DNA of 64,000 bases, from assembly GCF_003933745.1 (NCBI RefSeq), contig NZ_RSEB01000001.1:186001-250000 (forward strand). Reading direction: 5' to 3'. The position numbers and the translations under genes are program-made. The first letter of the stretch is position 1; each line of letters starts with the position of its first letter. Shown in pieces: positions 49,708 through 60,000 of the stretch. The notes beneath the pieces were generated by a model, which worked only from the letters and a program-made list of their open reading frames with translations, did no database searches and was not told the DNA's origin. Origin of the DNA: Glycomyces terrestris (GTDB lineage Bacteria > Actinomycetota > Actinomycetes > Mycobacteriales > Micromonosporaceae).

Positions 49708-51473
49708 CCTCGGGCTCCTTCCGGGAGTGAGCGGGCGTGGTTGGCCCGGTAGTCGGCCCACATGCGGGCGTAGCGGCCCTGGCGGGCGAGCAGTTCGGCG
49801 TGAGTGCCGCGTTCGGCGATGCGGCCGCCGTCGAGGACCAGGATCTGGTCGGCGCCGGTGACGGTGTGGAGGCGGTGGGCGATGACGAGGACCGTGCGGT
49901 CGGCCGCGAGTGCGCTGAGCGCGTACTGGATCGCGGCTTCGGAATCAGGGTCGGCGAACGCGGTGGCCTCGTCGAGGACGAGGACGGGCGGGTCGGCCAG
50001 GAGCGCCCGGGCGATGGTGACGCGCTGGGCCTCGCCGCCGGAGAGGTTCGCGTCCTCCCCGACCACCGAGTCGTAGCCGCGGGGGAACCGCATGATCCGG
50101 TCGTGGATCTGCGCGGCCCGGGCGGCCCGCTCGATCTGCTCGTCGGCGGCGTCGGGGCGGGTGAGGCGGATGTTGTCGCGCAGGCTCGCGCGCAGGAGCT
50201 GCACGTCCTGGAACACGAACCCGACGCGGCGGTACAGGTCGGCAGAGGCGGTGTCGCGGACGTCGGCGCCGCCGATGGCGACCTCGCCGGCGGTGGCGTC
50301 GTAGAAGCGGGGCACGAGTTTCGCGAGGGTGGACTTGCCGGAGCCGGAGGCGCCGACGAGGGCGGTGACCGTGCCGGGGCGGCAGGTCGCCGTGATGTCG
50401 TGGAGGACGCGGTGCTCGCCGTCGTAGCTGAACGCGACCCGGTCGAGGCCGACGTCGGCGCCCGCGGGCTCCTGCGGCGAATCGGGCTGCGGGACCGGCG
50501 GGAGGGCGAGGAAGTCCGCAAGGGATGCTTGGGCCTTGGTCGCGTTGCGGAGGAACTGCGCGGAGGAGCCGAGCTTCATCAGGGGGCCGGAGAGGCCGAG
50601 TCCGAGGAGGACGCCGGGGAGGACGTCGATCGGGGCCGCGCCGGCCTCGACGAGCCAGAGGCCGACGGCGAGCAGCCAGGCCAGGACCACCGCGGGCGAG
50701 GTGGCGACCTCGATGGCGGTGAACCAGAGTGCGGTGTCGCGGGTCCACTGGCCGATGAAGTCGACGTACTCGCGCATCGCCTCGCGGTAGCGGCGGTGGC
50801 TGCGGCCGAGCTGCCCGAACCGCTTGACGACGGCGATGCCGTGCACGAACTCGACCGTGGCGCCCGAGAGGCGGGTCGTGGCCTGGTCGTATCGGCGGTA
50901 CTGCTCGGCCCCGCCGCGCATCATCATGGCGTACAGCACGATCGTGACCACGAGCGGCAGCAGCGCCGCGAGGGCGATGCGCCACTCGACGGCGAACAGG
51001 TAGACGAGTCCGATCACCGGGACCGCGACGGCGGTGATGACGTCCTGGATCGTGTGGGCCACGAGCTGGTGGAGGGCGGTCACGTCGTTCTCGACGAGCT
51101 TGCGGACCGTCCCGGAGCTGCGGGCGTCGAACCAGCCGAGGGGCAGGCGCTGCAAGTGCCGGATGATCCTGCGCCGCAACGAGAGCTGGAGTTCGGCGTC
51201 GGCGAAGTGGCTGACGGCCCCGGAGGCGAACGCCGCACCGAAGCCGGCGAAGAGCGCAATGACCGCGATCACCACGATCGTCCACACTCGACCCGTGTCG
51301 ACGGCTTCGCCGTCGAGCGCCGGCAGCAGGGTCCGCGCGAGCTCGACCACGGCGATGAACGGGACCACGCTGCTGACCGCACCGACGACGCTCAGTGCCA
51401 CGATCGCGGCGAGACTGCCCCGGACCGGCGCGAAGAAACCCTCCGCGTCCGCCTGCTCCGACGTCGTTCCCAT
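49704..51473 (-). CDS. ABC transporter, YbtPQ/IrtAB-like subunit (first)
   Basis: 589 aa. Six hydrophobic segments (residues ~30-310), then GASGSGKSTLAKLVPRF, LSGGEAQRVTIARAL, and Walker B LVLDEATAFADPDSEAAIQ. The ATAFADPDSE sequence after Walker B is a hallmark of the YbtP/IrtA-like siderophore transporters rather than drug exporters (which have ATSALD). First gene of the six-gene operon; ATG 51473 begins MGTTSEQADAEG. Upstream lie a Zur-like box and a perfect dyad, implying metal-responsive and ligand-responsive control. Confidence 0.91.
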   Translation of the reverse strand: MGTTSEQADAEGFFAPVRGSLAAIVALSVVGAVSSVVPFIAVVELARTLLPALDGEAVDTGRVWTIVVIAVIALFAGFGAAFASGAVSHFADAELQLSLRRRIIRHLQRLPLGWFDARSSGTVRKLVENDVTALHQLVAHTIQDVITAVAVPVIGLVYLFAVEWRIALAALLPLVVTIVLYAMMMRGGAEQYRRYDQATTRLSGATVEFVHGIAVVKRFGQLGRSHRRYREAMREYVDFIGQWTRDTALWFTAIEVATSPAVVLAWLLAVGLWLVEAGAAPIDVLPGVLLGLGLSGPLMKLGSSAQFLRNATKAQASLADFLALPPVPQPDSPQEPAGADVGLDRVAFSYDGEHRVLHDITATCRPGTVTALVGASGSGKSTLAKLVPRFYDATAGEVAIGGADVRDTASADLYRRVGFVFQDVQLLRASLRDNIRLTRPDAADEQIERAARAAQIHDRIMRFPRGYDSVVGEDANLSGGEAQRVTIARALLADPPVLVLDEATAFADPDSEAAIQYALSALAADRTVLVIAHRLHTVTGADQILVLDGGRIAERGTHAELLARQGRYARMWADYRANHARSLPEGARG

Positions 51474-51530
51474 CCACCTGACCTCTCGGGCTCGCCGGCG
51501 ACCGCGACAGCCGTCACGGCACCACCTAAT

Positions 51531-51545
51531 TGAAAATGACTTCCA
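51531..51545 (-). promoter_or_regulatory. Zur-like box upstream of the ABC/ECF operon
   Basis: TGAAAATGACTTCCA matches TGAAAATGATTTTCA at 13 of 15 positions, 57 bases before the first gene of the operon. Confidence 0.75.
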
Positions 51546-51549
51546 TACT

Positions 51550-51566
51550 ATAGAACAGCGTTCTAT
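51550..51566. promoter_or_regulatory. Perfect 7-3-7 dyad, probable TetR-type operator
   Basis: ATAGAAC, AGC, GTTCTAT. It lies four bases from the Zur-like box and 76 bases upstream of the operon. TetR proteins favour such compact dyads, and the TetR gene at 43145 abuts the far end of the operon. Confidence 0.7.
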
Positions 51567-51659
51567 CAGCTGCAAATCAAGATGAGAGCCCTATTTCAAG
51601 CGCCGGAGCCCCCCGGTGCGGCAGGTCGGGGTGCACGGCTGCTCCTTACGGTTCAGTGG

Positions 51660-52553
51660 TCATGACTTCACCGCGCCGGCGGTCAGTCCGGAGACGAGCT
51701 GCTTGCGCAGCAGGATGAACACGGCGATGGCGGGGACGGCGGCGAGGATCGAGCCGGCCAGGACGAGGTCGTACTGGCGGCCTTCGGCGCCGAACAGGGC
51801 CTGGAGGCCGAGCGGGACGGTGTAGAACTCCGGTTCGGACACGATGACCAGCGGCCACAGCAGGTTGTTGTAGGCGCCCAGGAAGCTCCAGACCGCGAGC
51901 GCGCCGAGCGCCGGCCGCAGGAGCGGGAGCACGATCGTCCAGAAGGTCCGGAACTCCGAGCATCCGTCGATGCGGGCGGCGTCGAGGATCTCGTCGGGGA
52001 TGGACTGCTCGGCGTACTGGCGCATCATGAAGATCCCGAACGCCGGGGCGACCCACGGGACGATCAGCGCGAACAGCGGGTGCGCGAGGCCGAGTTCGGC
52101 GACGAGGATGAACAGCGGCACGACGATGACCGCGAAGGGGATCGCGAGCGAGGAGAACATGACGTCGAACAGCAGCCGCTTGCCGCGGAACTCGTACTTG
52201 GCGAACCCGAAGCCGGCGAGCGAGCACAGGAAGACGACGGCGGCGGTGCTCACCAGCGCCACACCGGTGCTCATGAGCGTCCAGCTCCAGAACGGCTGCG
52301 CCGCGAGCAGGTTGGCGTAGTTGGCCGTCGTCGGTTCGCCGGGCCACAGTTCGGGCGGGAACGAGAAGATCTCGCTGCGGTCTTTGAAGGAGGACGACAG
52401 CGCCCACACCAGCGGTGCCAGGTAGATCGCGACGAGCAGGAACAGCGTCACGTACAGGCCGAGGCGCGCCGGGCGGAATCGCGGCCGCGACGGTCGCGGA
52501 GCGCTGGCCTGCGGCCTGGCATCGGCGGTGCGGTCGAGTGCGGTGGTGGTCAT
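51660..52553 (-). CDS. Sugar ABC transporter permease (MalG type)
   Basis: 297 aa with six helices. The EAA coupling loop reads EILDAARIDGCSEFRTFWTIVLPLLRP (in the family EAAxxDGAxxxxxFxxIxLP). N-terminal residues 1-30 are polar. Together with the MalF-type subunit it would import an oligosaccharide. The ATG at 52553 overlaps the upstream stop as ATGA. Last gene of the operon. Confidence 0.94.
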   Translation of the reverse strand: MTTTALDRTADARPQASAPRPSRPRFRPARLGLYVTLFLLVAIYLAPLVWALSSSFKDRSEIFSFPPELWPGEPTTANYANLLAAQPFWSWTLMSTGVALVSTAAVVFLCSLAGFGFAKYEFRGKRLLFDVMFSSLAIPFAVIVVPLFILVAELGLAHPLFALIVPWVAPAFGIFMMRQYAEQSIPDEILDAARIDGCSEFRTFWTIVLPLLRPALGALAVWSFLGAYNNLLWPLVIVSEPEFYTVPLGLQALFGAEGRQYDLVLAGSILAAVPAIAVFILLRKQLVSGLTAGAVKS

Positions 52554-53446
52554 CGGTTTCTCCCCACGCCGAACGCGCTGGAGCTGAGGCGTCCGAGCAC
52601 GAAGATGATGATGAACATGACGACGCCCGCGGCGGCGGCGTAACCGAGCTCCTGCCGCTGGAACGCGGCGCGGTAGATGAACATGGAGACCGACAGGGTG
52701 GATTCGCCGGGTCCGCCCTAGGTGAGCAGGAACGGTTCTTCGAAGATCTGCGCGGTGTTGACGAGCATGGTGACGGCGATGAACGCGGTGATCGGCTTGA
52801 GCTGCGGCAGTGTGACCGAGAAGAACCGGCGCACCGGCCCGGCGCCGTCCACTTCGGCGGCTTCGTGCATCTCGCGCGGGATGGCCTGCATGCCGGCGAG
52901 GAAGAAGATGGTCAGGTAGCCCGTCCAGCGCCACAGCACCAGGATCACCACCACGACGCGGGCCCAGAAGGGGTCGGTCAGCCACGAGACGCCGCCGAAC
53001 CCGAACAGGGCCTCGAGGACGGCGTTGACGAGGCCGTACTCGCCGTCGAAGACCAGTCCGAACACGAGGGCGACGATGATGGGCGAGAGCACCACGGGCA
53101 TGAAGTAGGTCAAGCGGAAGAAGTCGCGCAGCTTCAGGCCGCGGGCGTTGAGCGCCTGGGCGATCAGCAGCGAGACGGGCAGCACGACGACGAGCGCGAA
53201 CACGGTGTAGATCGCGGTGTTGCCCAGTGCCGCAGCGAAACTGGGGTCGCGGAACAAGCGCGTGTAGTTGTCGATGCCGATGTACTCGGGCGAGCCCAGG
53301 CCGGCCCACCGGGTCAGGCTCAGGTAGATCCCCGCAGCGATGGGCACGAGCATGAACAGGCTGAACAGGACGAAGAACGGCGAGACGAAGAGGTAGGGCG
53401 CCCAAAGGGTCCTGCCGGGCTTGAGGGCGGCGGTTCGGCTGCTCAT
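52550..53446 (-). pseudogene. Sugar ABC transporter permease (MalF type) with an in-frame TAG
   Basis: From ATG 53446 the gene encodes a normal MalF-type permease (EMHEAAEVDGAGPVRRFFSVTLP is the coupling loop, in the right place), but codon 243 is TAG at 52720-52718. It interrupts FEEPFLLT-stop-GGPGESTLSVSMFIYRAAF. The frame then continues intact for 54 more codons to a TGA that overlaps the next start as ATGA. Relatives have LLTxGGP here, often Gln, so a single CAG-to-TAG change explains it. The truncated product lacks the last helix and a half. It may be dead, read through by a suppressor, or a sequencing error. Confidence 0.85.
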
Positions 53447-54765
53447 TCGGCGACCTGCCTTTCGTACGCGCGCAGCCCTTCGCGGAGCGCGGCCTCGGGG
53501 TCGATCTCGCCGTTGACGGCGCGCAGGATCGGGCCGCCGAGGCTGTCGCGCAGCAGCGAGGCGTCGGCGGCCTGGTAGAACAGCGGCATGTCGTTCGCGG
53601 CGGCGGCGTACACCTCGAAGACTCGCTGGTCTCCCAGGAACGGGTCGGTGATCTCCTGGAACTCGGGCGCGTCGTAGAGGTCGACGAGGGTCGGCAGGTA
53701 GCCGCCGAACCCGTAGCGGGCCAGCTGGCCTTCCGGCGTGAGGTAGGCGCGTTCGAGGAAGTCGAGTGCGGCGTCGGTCTCGGCCTGGTCCTTCAGCACC
53801 GCGAACGCGGTGCCGCCGAGGGTGGAGGCGATGTGGCCGCCGGAGGCGAACCTCGGGATGGTGCGGGCACGCCACAGCCCGGCCTGATCGGGAGCGTTCG
53901 CTTCGAGTCCGTAGACCTTGTACCAGTTGGGCATGACCGTGCCGATGAGCCGGCCGTCCTTGATCGCGGCGGCCGCTGCGCTCCCGTACGGGTCGGCGAT
54001 GGACAGCAGCGCGCCGGTGCGCACGCCTTCGGCCATCAGGGCGAGGACTTCCACGGACTCCTCGGAGAGGACCGCGAGTTCGCCGGAGGCGTCGTAGAGG
54101 CTCCCGCCGCGCTGGAGGAGCATCTGGGTGAAGCCGTTGACGATGGCGCCGTTGTCGCCGTTGGAGACCATGCCGATCGCCTCGCCGGTGTCGGCGGCGA
54201 TCTCGGCGCCGATCGCCAGCAGGTCCTCCCAGGTCGCCACGTCCTCGGGGATGCCGAGGTCCGCGAAGCGATCCGCGCGGTACCACATCACCGAGATCGA
54301 GTTGTCCGATTCGATCGCATAGACGCGGCCGTCGACGGTGTACGGCTGGGTCTTGAGCAGTCCGTCCCCGAATCGGGCGGCGACGTCGGTGAGGTCGACG
54401 AACAGGTTCTCGGCGATCCCCGAGCGCATCACCCTCGGGAACTGGTCGATGACCAGACCGGTGAGGTTCGGCAGTGGACGCTGCGCGACGGCCTGGTTGA
54501 TGGTGCGGGAGACCACGTCGGCCGGCGAGGTCGAGGTGGTCGCGATCGAGTACTTCCAGGCGCTGTCGCCGGTGATGGCCGGATCGGTCGCGGCGCTGGT
54601 GAAGTACGTGACGTAGCCGGGGTCGTGAGTCCACAGGTCGAGCGTGACCGGGCCCGAGGCGATCGGGTCGCCTTCCGCACCGGAGGCGCAGGCGGCGAGC
54701 GCCCCGGCCCCGAGACCGGTGGTCCCGGCGAGTCGGAGGAGGCGCCTTCGATCGAGGCCCGTCAC
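53443..54765 (-). CDS. Extracellular sugar-binding lipoprotein
   Basis: 440 aa from GTG 54765. A twin-arginine-like N-terminus (DRRRLLRLAGTTGLG) ends in a lipobox LAAC, so it is a membrane-attached lipoprotein. The SBP_bac_1 fold shows LDLWTHDPGYVTYF, VYAIESDNSISVMWYRADRF and ATWEDLLAIGAEI. It overlaps the beta-galactosidase stop (GTGA) and the permease start. The genes around it point to a galactoside as ligand. Confidence 0.92.
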   Translation of the reverse strand: MTGLDRRRLLRLAGTTGLGAGALAACASGAEGDPIASGPVTLDLWTHDPGYVTYFTSAATDPAITGDSAWKYSIATTSTSPADVVSRTINQAVAQRPLPNLTGLVIDQFPRVMRSGIAENLFVDLTDVAARFGDGLLKTQPYTVDGRVYAIESDNSISVMWYRADRFADLGIPEDVATWEDLLAIGAEIAADTGEAIGMVSNGDNGAIVNGFTQMLLQRGGSLYDASGELAVLSEESVEVLALMAEGVRTGALLSIADPYGSAAAAAIKDGRLIGTVMPNWYKVYGLEANAPDQAGLWRARTIPRFASGGHIASTLGGTAFAVLKDQAETDAALDFLERAYLTPEGQLARYGFGGYLPTLVDLYDAPEFQEITDPFLGDQRVFEVYAAAANDMPLFYQAADASLLRDSLGGPILRAVNGEIDPEAALREGLRAYERQVAE

Positions 54766-57050
54766 TGGTCCTCCTTGATGCGGACCTTGCCGACGCGGAC
54801 GATCGTGGCCGAACGGATCTCGATGCCGTCGGGGACGTCGCGGACCGAGGGGTCGACCCAGACGCCGGTGGCGCGGCGCCACGGCAGGAGTTCAAGGCGC
54901 ACACCGTGCTCGGCGACGGCTTCACGGTGCGCGCTGAGGTCGATGTCCCAGACGCGGCCGTGCCAGAAGTGGTCGCTGACGAATGCGTCCCCGATGTGGG
55001 CGCGGCCGGTGTCGCCGGTCCAGTCGATCCGCAGCAGCGCCCGGTCGGGGCCGCCGAAGTCGGGGATGTCGATGTGGACGTTGGCGGCGCCGGAGTAGTC
55101 GGTGGGCGCGCTGAGCCGGTCCATCGGGCCGCCAAGGCGGGGTTCAGGAGCGGTGGCGGGCCCGATGTCAGGGACCGTGACGGGAACGGGGCCGGTGCTC
55201 GGCGTGGTGAGGACCCAGGTCGACCAGTCGCCGCCTGCGGTGTGTTCCAGTTCGGCGCCTTCGGCTTCGAGCGGGCCCGGAGCGGGGAGCATCGCGATCG
55301 CAGTGCGCTCGGTCTCGGGGTGGACGACGAGGTCGCCGTTCTCGACGTAGACCGGGGCGTCGGCGAGGACGAGGCGGTCGCGGCCCGCGAACGGGAGCTT
55401 GTAGAGGCGGTTGGCGCTCGCGTCGTCCAGGATCAGGAGGCGGACGCCGTGGAGGTCGATGAAGCAGTCGGGGCCGGGCGGGACGGGCAGGTCGACGATC
55501 GTGCCGTCGCCGAGGACGAGCTCGACCGGGACGCCTTCGGTCGCGGCGAGGACCACGAGATCGTCGAGACGCGTGAGCAGTTGCGCGGTGGCGCTGCGCA
55601 GTTCGAGGTCGTCGGTGAGGGCGTAGCGCAGCGGCCAGGCCACCGAGACGCCCTCGGGGAGGTTGACCGGCACGGTCGGGACGGTGATTTCGGCGTCTTC
55701 GAAGTGGACGGTGAACTGGACGCCGGGCTGGGCGGCGACGGGCCGCTTGGGCGGTTGGTAGGTGGTGGCGAAGAGGTACCCGCTGCGGCCGTCGGAGCGG
55801 ACGGCCCAGCGCAGCTCCTCGGGGTCGTCGCTGCCGCCGCCCACAATGGAGGCCATGGTCGCGATCCGGCGGCCGTCTGCCTGAAGCCAGAGGTGCTGGC
55901 GGCGCAGGTAGTGGTGGTGAGGGCGGATCTGGCCGTGCTCGCCGATGGGCGCGTGGAAGTCGTAGGTCAGGGCGGGCACGTCGTTGGGGTAGCCGGTGGC
56001 GTGCGATTCCTGTTCGGTCCCATGGGGTCCGGTGCGCTGGGTGCCGCCGGCGTACATGTAGTAGCCCTGCCAGGCCGAGCCGGAGCCGATCTTGGCGAGC
56101 GCGAGGTTGGCGACGTCCTCGGGCGACACGAGCGGGCGGCGGTGGTAGGCCACGTGCATGCCGCCGCCGAGTTCGCAGGTGGCGAACGGGGTCCGGTCGT
56201 CGTGCTTGAGCGGCTCTGTCGAATCGGTGCTGATCCCGTCGAGCGCTTCGCGCAGGTCCGCGCCCACGGTGAGGTCGTCGCGGACCTCGGAGTAGCGGAA
56301 GTGGAAGGGCGCGAACGCGGGCCACTCGACGGTCGAGTCCTCCCAGAAGCCCTCGGAGTAGGCGCTGTAGAGCGGCAGCAGCGTCTCGGGAACCTGCGCG
56401 CCGCCCCAGCCGGTGGCGGTCCAGAACGGCACGCGCAGACCCAGCTCCTCGGCGATCTCGCGGAGCTTGGCGAGGTGGTCGGGCTGGTCGTACAGCTCGT
56501 TGTCGACCTGCGCGCCGATGATCGGGCCGCCTTCAGCGTGCGTCAGGCCCTCGAGCTGGGCGATGATCTGCGCATAGAGCGGGCGCACAAGGTCGAGGTA
56601 GGCCGGGTCGTTCGTCCTGGTGCGGACGTCGCCACGCTCGATGAGCCAGTCGGGGAAGCCGCCGTAGCGGTACTCGCCGTGACCCCAAGGCCCCATGCGG
56701 ACGATCACGTCGAGGCCGTGCGCGCCGGCGAGCTCGATGAAGGCCCGCAGGTCGCGGTTGCCGCTCCAGTCGAAGCGGCCGGGCTCGGGCTCGTGGACGG
56801 TCCAGAACACGTACGTGGCGACCGAGTCGAGGCCACCGGCGCGGGCGTGGCCGAGGACTTCGCTCCAGCGTTCGCGCGGGATGCGGGAGTAGTGGATCTC
56901 GCCGGTGATCGGCATCCACGGCCGGCCGCCGCGTTCGAACCAGCGGCTGGTGACCTCGATCCGGTCGGGCGCGCCTTCGGGTTCACCGAAGGGCAGGTGG
57001 CCCCGCAGCGGCGGCTCGGGCTGGTGGACCCGCAGTTCGTGGGCGTTCAT
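54762..57050 (-). CDS. GH35 beta-galactosidase
   Basis: 762 aa, cytoplasmic (no signal peptide). The (beta/alpha)8 domain covers ~35-400: TGEIHYSRIPRERWSEVL, YVFWTVHEPEPGRFDWSG, MGPWGHGEYRYGGFPDWL. Acid/base Glu is in IIGAQVDNELYD and the nucleophile Glu in FATCELGGGM. Beta-sandwich domains follow; the C-terminal one (FGGPDRALLRIDWTGDTG, VSDHFWHGRVWDIDL) is a typical jelly-roll. AAGGAGAG precedes ATG 57050. It hydrolyses terminal beta-galactosides brought in by the ABC genes. Confidence 0.94.
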   Translation of the reverse strand: MNAHELRVHQPEPPLRGHLPFGEPEGAPDRIEVTSRWFERGGRPWMPITGEIHYSRIPRERWSEVLGHARAGGLDSVATYVFWTVHEPEPGRFDWSGNRDLRAFIELAGAHGLDVIVRMGPWGHGEYRYGGFPDWLIERGDVRTRTNDPAYLDLVRPLYAQIIAQLEGLTHAEGGPIIGAQVDNELYDQPDHLAKLREIAEELGLRVPFWTATGWGGAQVPETLLPLYSAYSEGFWEDSTVEWPAFAPFHFRYSEVRDDLTVGADLREALDGISTDSTEPLKHDDRTPFATCELGGGMHVAYHRRPLVSPEDVANLALAKIGSGSAWQGYYMYAGGTQRTGPHGTEQESHATGYPNDVPALTYDFHAPIGEHGQIRPHHHYLRRQHLWLQADGRRIATMASIVGGGSDDPEELRWAVRSDGRSGYLFATTYQPPKRPVAAQPGVQFTVHFEDAEITVPTVPVNLPEGVSVAWPLRYALTDDLELRSATAQLLTRLDDLVVLAATEGVPVELVLGDGTIVDLPVPPGPDCFIDLHGVRLLILDDASANRLYKLPFAGRDRLVLADAPVYVENGDLVVHPETERTAIAMLPAPGPLEAEGAELEHTAGGDWSTWVLTTPSTGPVPVTVPDIGPATAPEPRLGGPMDRLSAPTDYSGAANVHIDIPDFGGPDRALLRIDWTGDTGRAHIGDAFVSDHFWHGRVWDIDLSAHREAVAEHGVRLELLPWRRATGVWVDPSVRDVPDGIEIRSATIVRVGKVRIKEDQ

Positions 57051-57081
57051 GTCTCTCCTTTGAGCGAGTTCGGGTTCGGTG

Positions 57082-60000
57082 TCACGGGTTCGGCAGGGCG
57101 ATGATGCGGGCGTAGGGGTTGAGGGGGTCGCGGTCGAGGGCGCGGCGCGCCACGCCGGCGGCTCGATCAGTGTCGCCGTCGAGGTGCGCGAGCTGGGCGC
57201 GGAGGACGAGCACGCGCGTGTCGTGCACGGCCTGGACGTCGACGGTGAACAGCAGCATCGTCGGCAGCGAGGTCGCGAAGTAGTCGATCGTCGCGACTGT
57301 CGCGGCCTGCTCGCGGAGGTACCGCTCGAGGTCGTCCCGCAACGCGGTTGCGGCGTCGTGCTTGCCGAGGCGGCGCAGCGCGGTGACCGCGGCGGCGGTG
57401 TGCTCGGAGTGGGGCTGGACCTGCATGCCCTGGAAGTCGCCTTCCTGCGCGGCGGCCTGCTCCCAGGATTCGCGGGCGGCGAGGTCCTCCCCCGCCGCTG
57501 CGAGCGCGTCGCCGAGGACGAGATGGAGGCCGGCGGTGTTGGCGAGCGGGTGCCGGGCCTCGCCGAGGCCGCGGGGCGGGTCCAGGGCCGCGCGGGCGTG
57601 GACGACGGCGCGCTGCGGGTCGCCGGACGCGAGGGCTGCGCGGGCGAGGGTGAGGTGGGCGTCCTCCCAGGCGGCGAGGACGCGGCCTTCACCGCCTTCC
57701 CACGGCTGGAACCGGCGTCCCGCGAGCACGCTGACGGCATCCTCGGCCCGGCCCGTGGCGGTCAGCAGCTCGGCGAACTGGACCGACAGGTCGTCGCGCT
57801 GGTCGACGAGGTCGCGCCGTTCCTCGAGCGAGGCGATGCGCTCCCGAGGCGTGCGGCCGCGGCGGCCGTCGAGCTGGTCGAACTCGTAGAGCAGGCGCGC
57901 GTCATCCGGCGCGGCGGCGCGGGCGAGCGCATACCAGTGCGCGGCCCGCTCGGGATCGCCTTGGACGTTGTGGGCGGCGACACCGAGATTGCGGAGCACC
58001 ACCGGGTCACCGGTGTCGGCCGCGGTCTCCCAGGCTTCGATCGCCTCCTCGCGGCGGCCGGCCGCGTACAGGCGGTGCCCGGCGAGCGCGGCCAGGACCG
58101 GATCGTCCGGTCGCCGCTGCCGCAGGCGCGCGAGGGCGTCGTCTTCAGCATGGGACGGGAAGCACCAGGTGCGGTCGAGTTCGTGGACCTGTTGCAGCGC
58201 ATGGTCGGCGGCCTCGATGTCGCCGCGTTCGAACTCGAGGTCGGCGCGGTGGAGCCAGGCGATCGGGGCGACATTGGTCTGGCCGGGGGCCGGGTCCAGC
58301 GACGCGGCGGTCGCGAAGAGGTCGATCGCAGCCGCATGTTCGCGAACGGAGCCGTATTCGAGGGCGACGTCCAGCGCGATGGTCGGATCGGTGGTCGGCG
58401 CCGCATCGAGCCCGAGGCGAACTGCGAGGTCGCGGGCCCAGGCATCGAGCGGGTCGTCACCGATCGTGCCGCGCACGAGCTCGGCGGCCGCGGCAGTGTC
58501 TCCGGCCCTCAGCGCGGCGATGGCGGCGAGGTTGCGCGCCTGGACGTGGCGGGGGCTGCGTTCGATCACTGCCGCCAGTTCCGTTGCGGCTTCGGTGTCG
58601 CGGCCCTCGGCCAGATCGAGCCGGGCGGTCGCCACGGCGGCGGCGTCGGCCCAGGCTTGGTCCCATTGGGCCTTCCCGAATGCCTCGCGGGCTTCGAAGG
58701 TGCGGCCTTGGCGGGCGAGGACGAGTCCGAGCCGGTAGTGGGCCTCGCCGTCGCGCGGGTTGGGATTGCGCCTGGTCAGCCGCTCGATCGCCTTGCGCAG
58801 CAGGGTCTCGGCCTCCTCGAGGAGGCCGGCTTTCAGGCGGCGTGCCGCGAGTGCGGTGTTGCAGCGGGCGTCGCCGGGGTCACGGCGCAGCGCCTCCTCC
58901 CAGTACGGTTCGGGCGAGCGGGTCGCGTGGCGGTACTGGTCCAGGTGGAGGCCGGTCTGGTAGAGCTCGTCGACGGAGGCGATGTCGGCGGGTGCGGGCG
59001 GTTCGGTCGCGGGTTCGGTGGTGGACGGCTCGGTCGGTGCGGGCCGCGGACGCCATGACACGAGGGTTTCACCGCCCTGTTCGACCGCCAACACGAGGTC
59101 GGTCGGCTCGTACACGGCGTCGAGGTCGAGTTCGTGCACGTGGGGAGCGCCGGGGGCGAGGTCGACCTCGGCTTCGTAGGCGACCCGATCGGCGGCGCGG
59201 AGCACGACCTTCGAACCGGGGCGCGGTACCGTGACGGCGGCGCCGATCCTCACATGGCCGCCGTCGACATCGAGGCGTACCGCCGCATCCAACGTGGCTT
59301 GGTGGACCGGGCCGGTGTCCTGGATCGGGTACCAGTACTGCGAGAACGTCTTGGTCTCACCGGGCGCCAGGAACGCGAAATCGGGCTGGTTGTCGGTGAA
59401 GACCCCGGCCATGAGCTCCACATACGGCCCGCCGGTGTCGGTGAGATGGTCGTCCCAGGCCCACCCGAAGGGGGCGTTGCCCCAGGTCCACTGCTTCTTG
59501 CCCGGCGCGATCCGGTGGTCGGCCCAGTGCACGAACCCGGCGCCTGCGGCGTGGTCGTAGCCGCCGAAGAAGTCGTCCTCGGTCCCGATGCACATGTACG
59601 ACGTGGGGACGGGGATGTTGCGGTACCAGTCGAGCCAGTCGCCGTCGGGGCGGTCCGCGGTGCGGCGGGCCGGGTAGTCGACGCCGTAATAGCGATCCGC
59701 GGCGGGGAAGCTCGTGGTGGCGCGCTTGGCGTGGTCGGCGACCACGTGCACGTCGGTGGGGAAGAACGACTGGTAGTCGTCGTGGACCTCGGCCGCGACG
59801 TTGGCCCACCACAGGAACGTCTGCACGTCATCGGTGCGGTTCACCAGACGGCCCCGCAGTTCGACGAGTGAACTCGACGGCCGCAGCCGGATGCCGTGCA
59901 TGCCCTGCATGCGCGCGAACGGGTCGTGGTCGGAGCACCACACGGTGACCGCGCCGTCTTCCTCGGCCTCGATCAGCGCCTCGGTCGGCAGGTGCGTGGC

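Noticed and set aside
51550-51566. SOS (LexA) box
   Set aside because: The dyad contains GAAC and GTTC, but its spacing (7-3-7) does not fit the actinobacterial LexA site, in which four bases separate GAAC and GTTC. The genes downstream are transporters, so a TetR-type operator is more likely.
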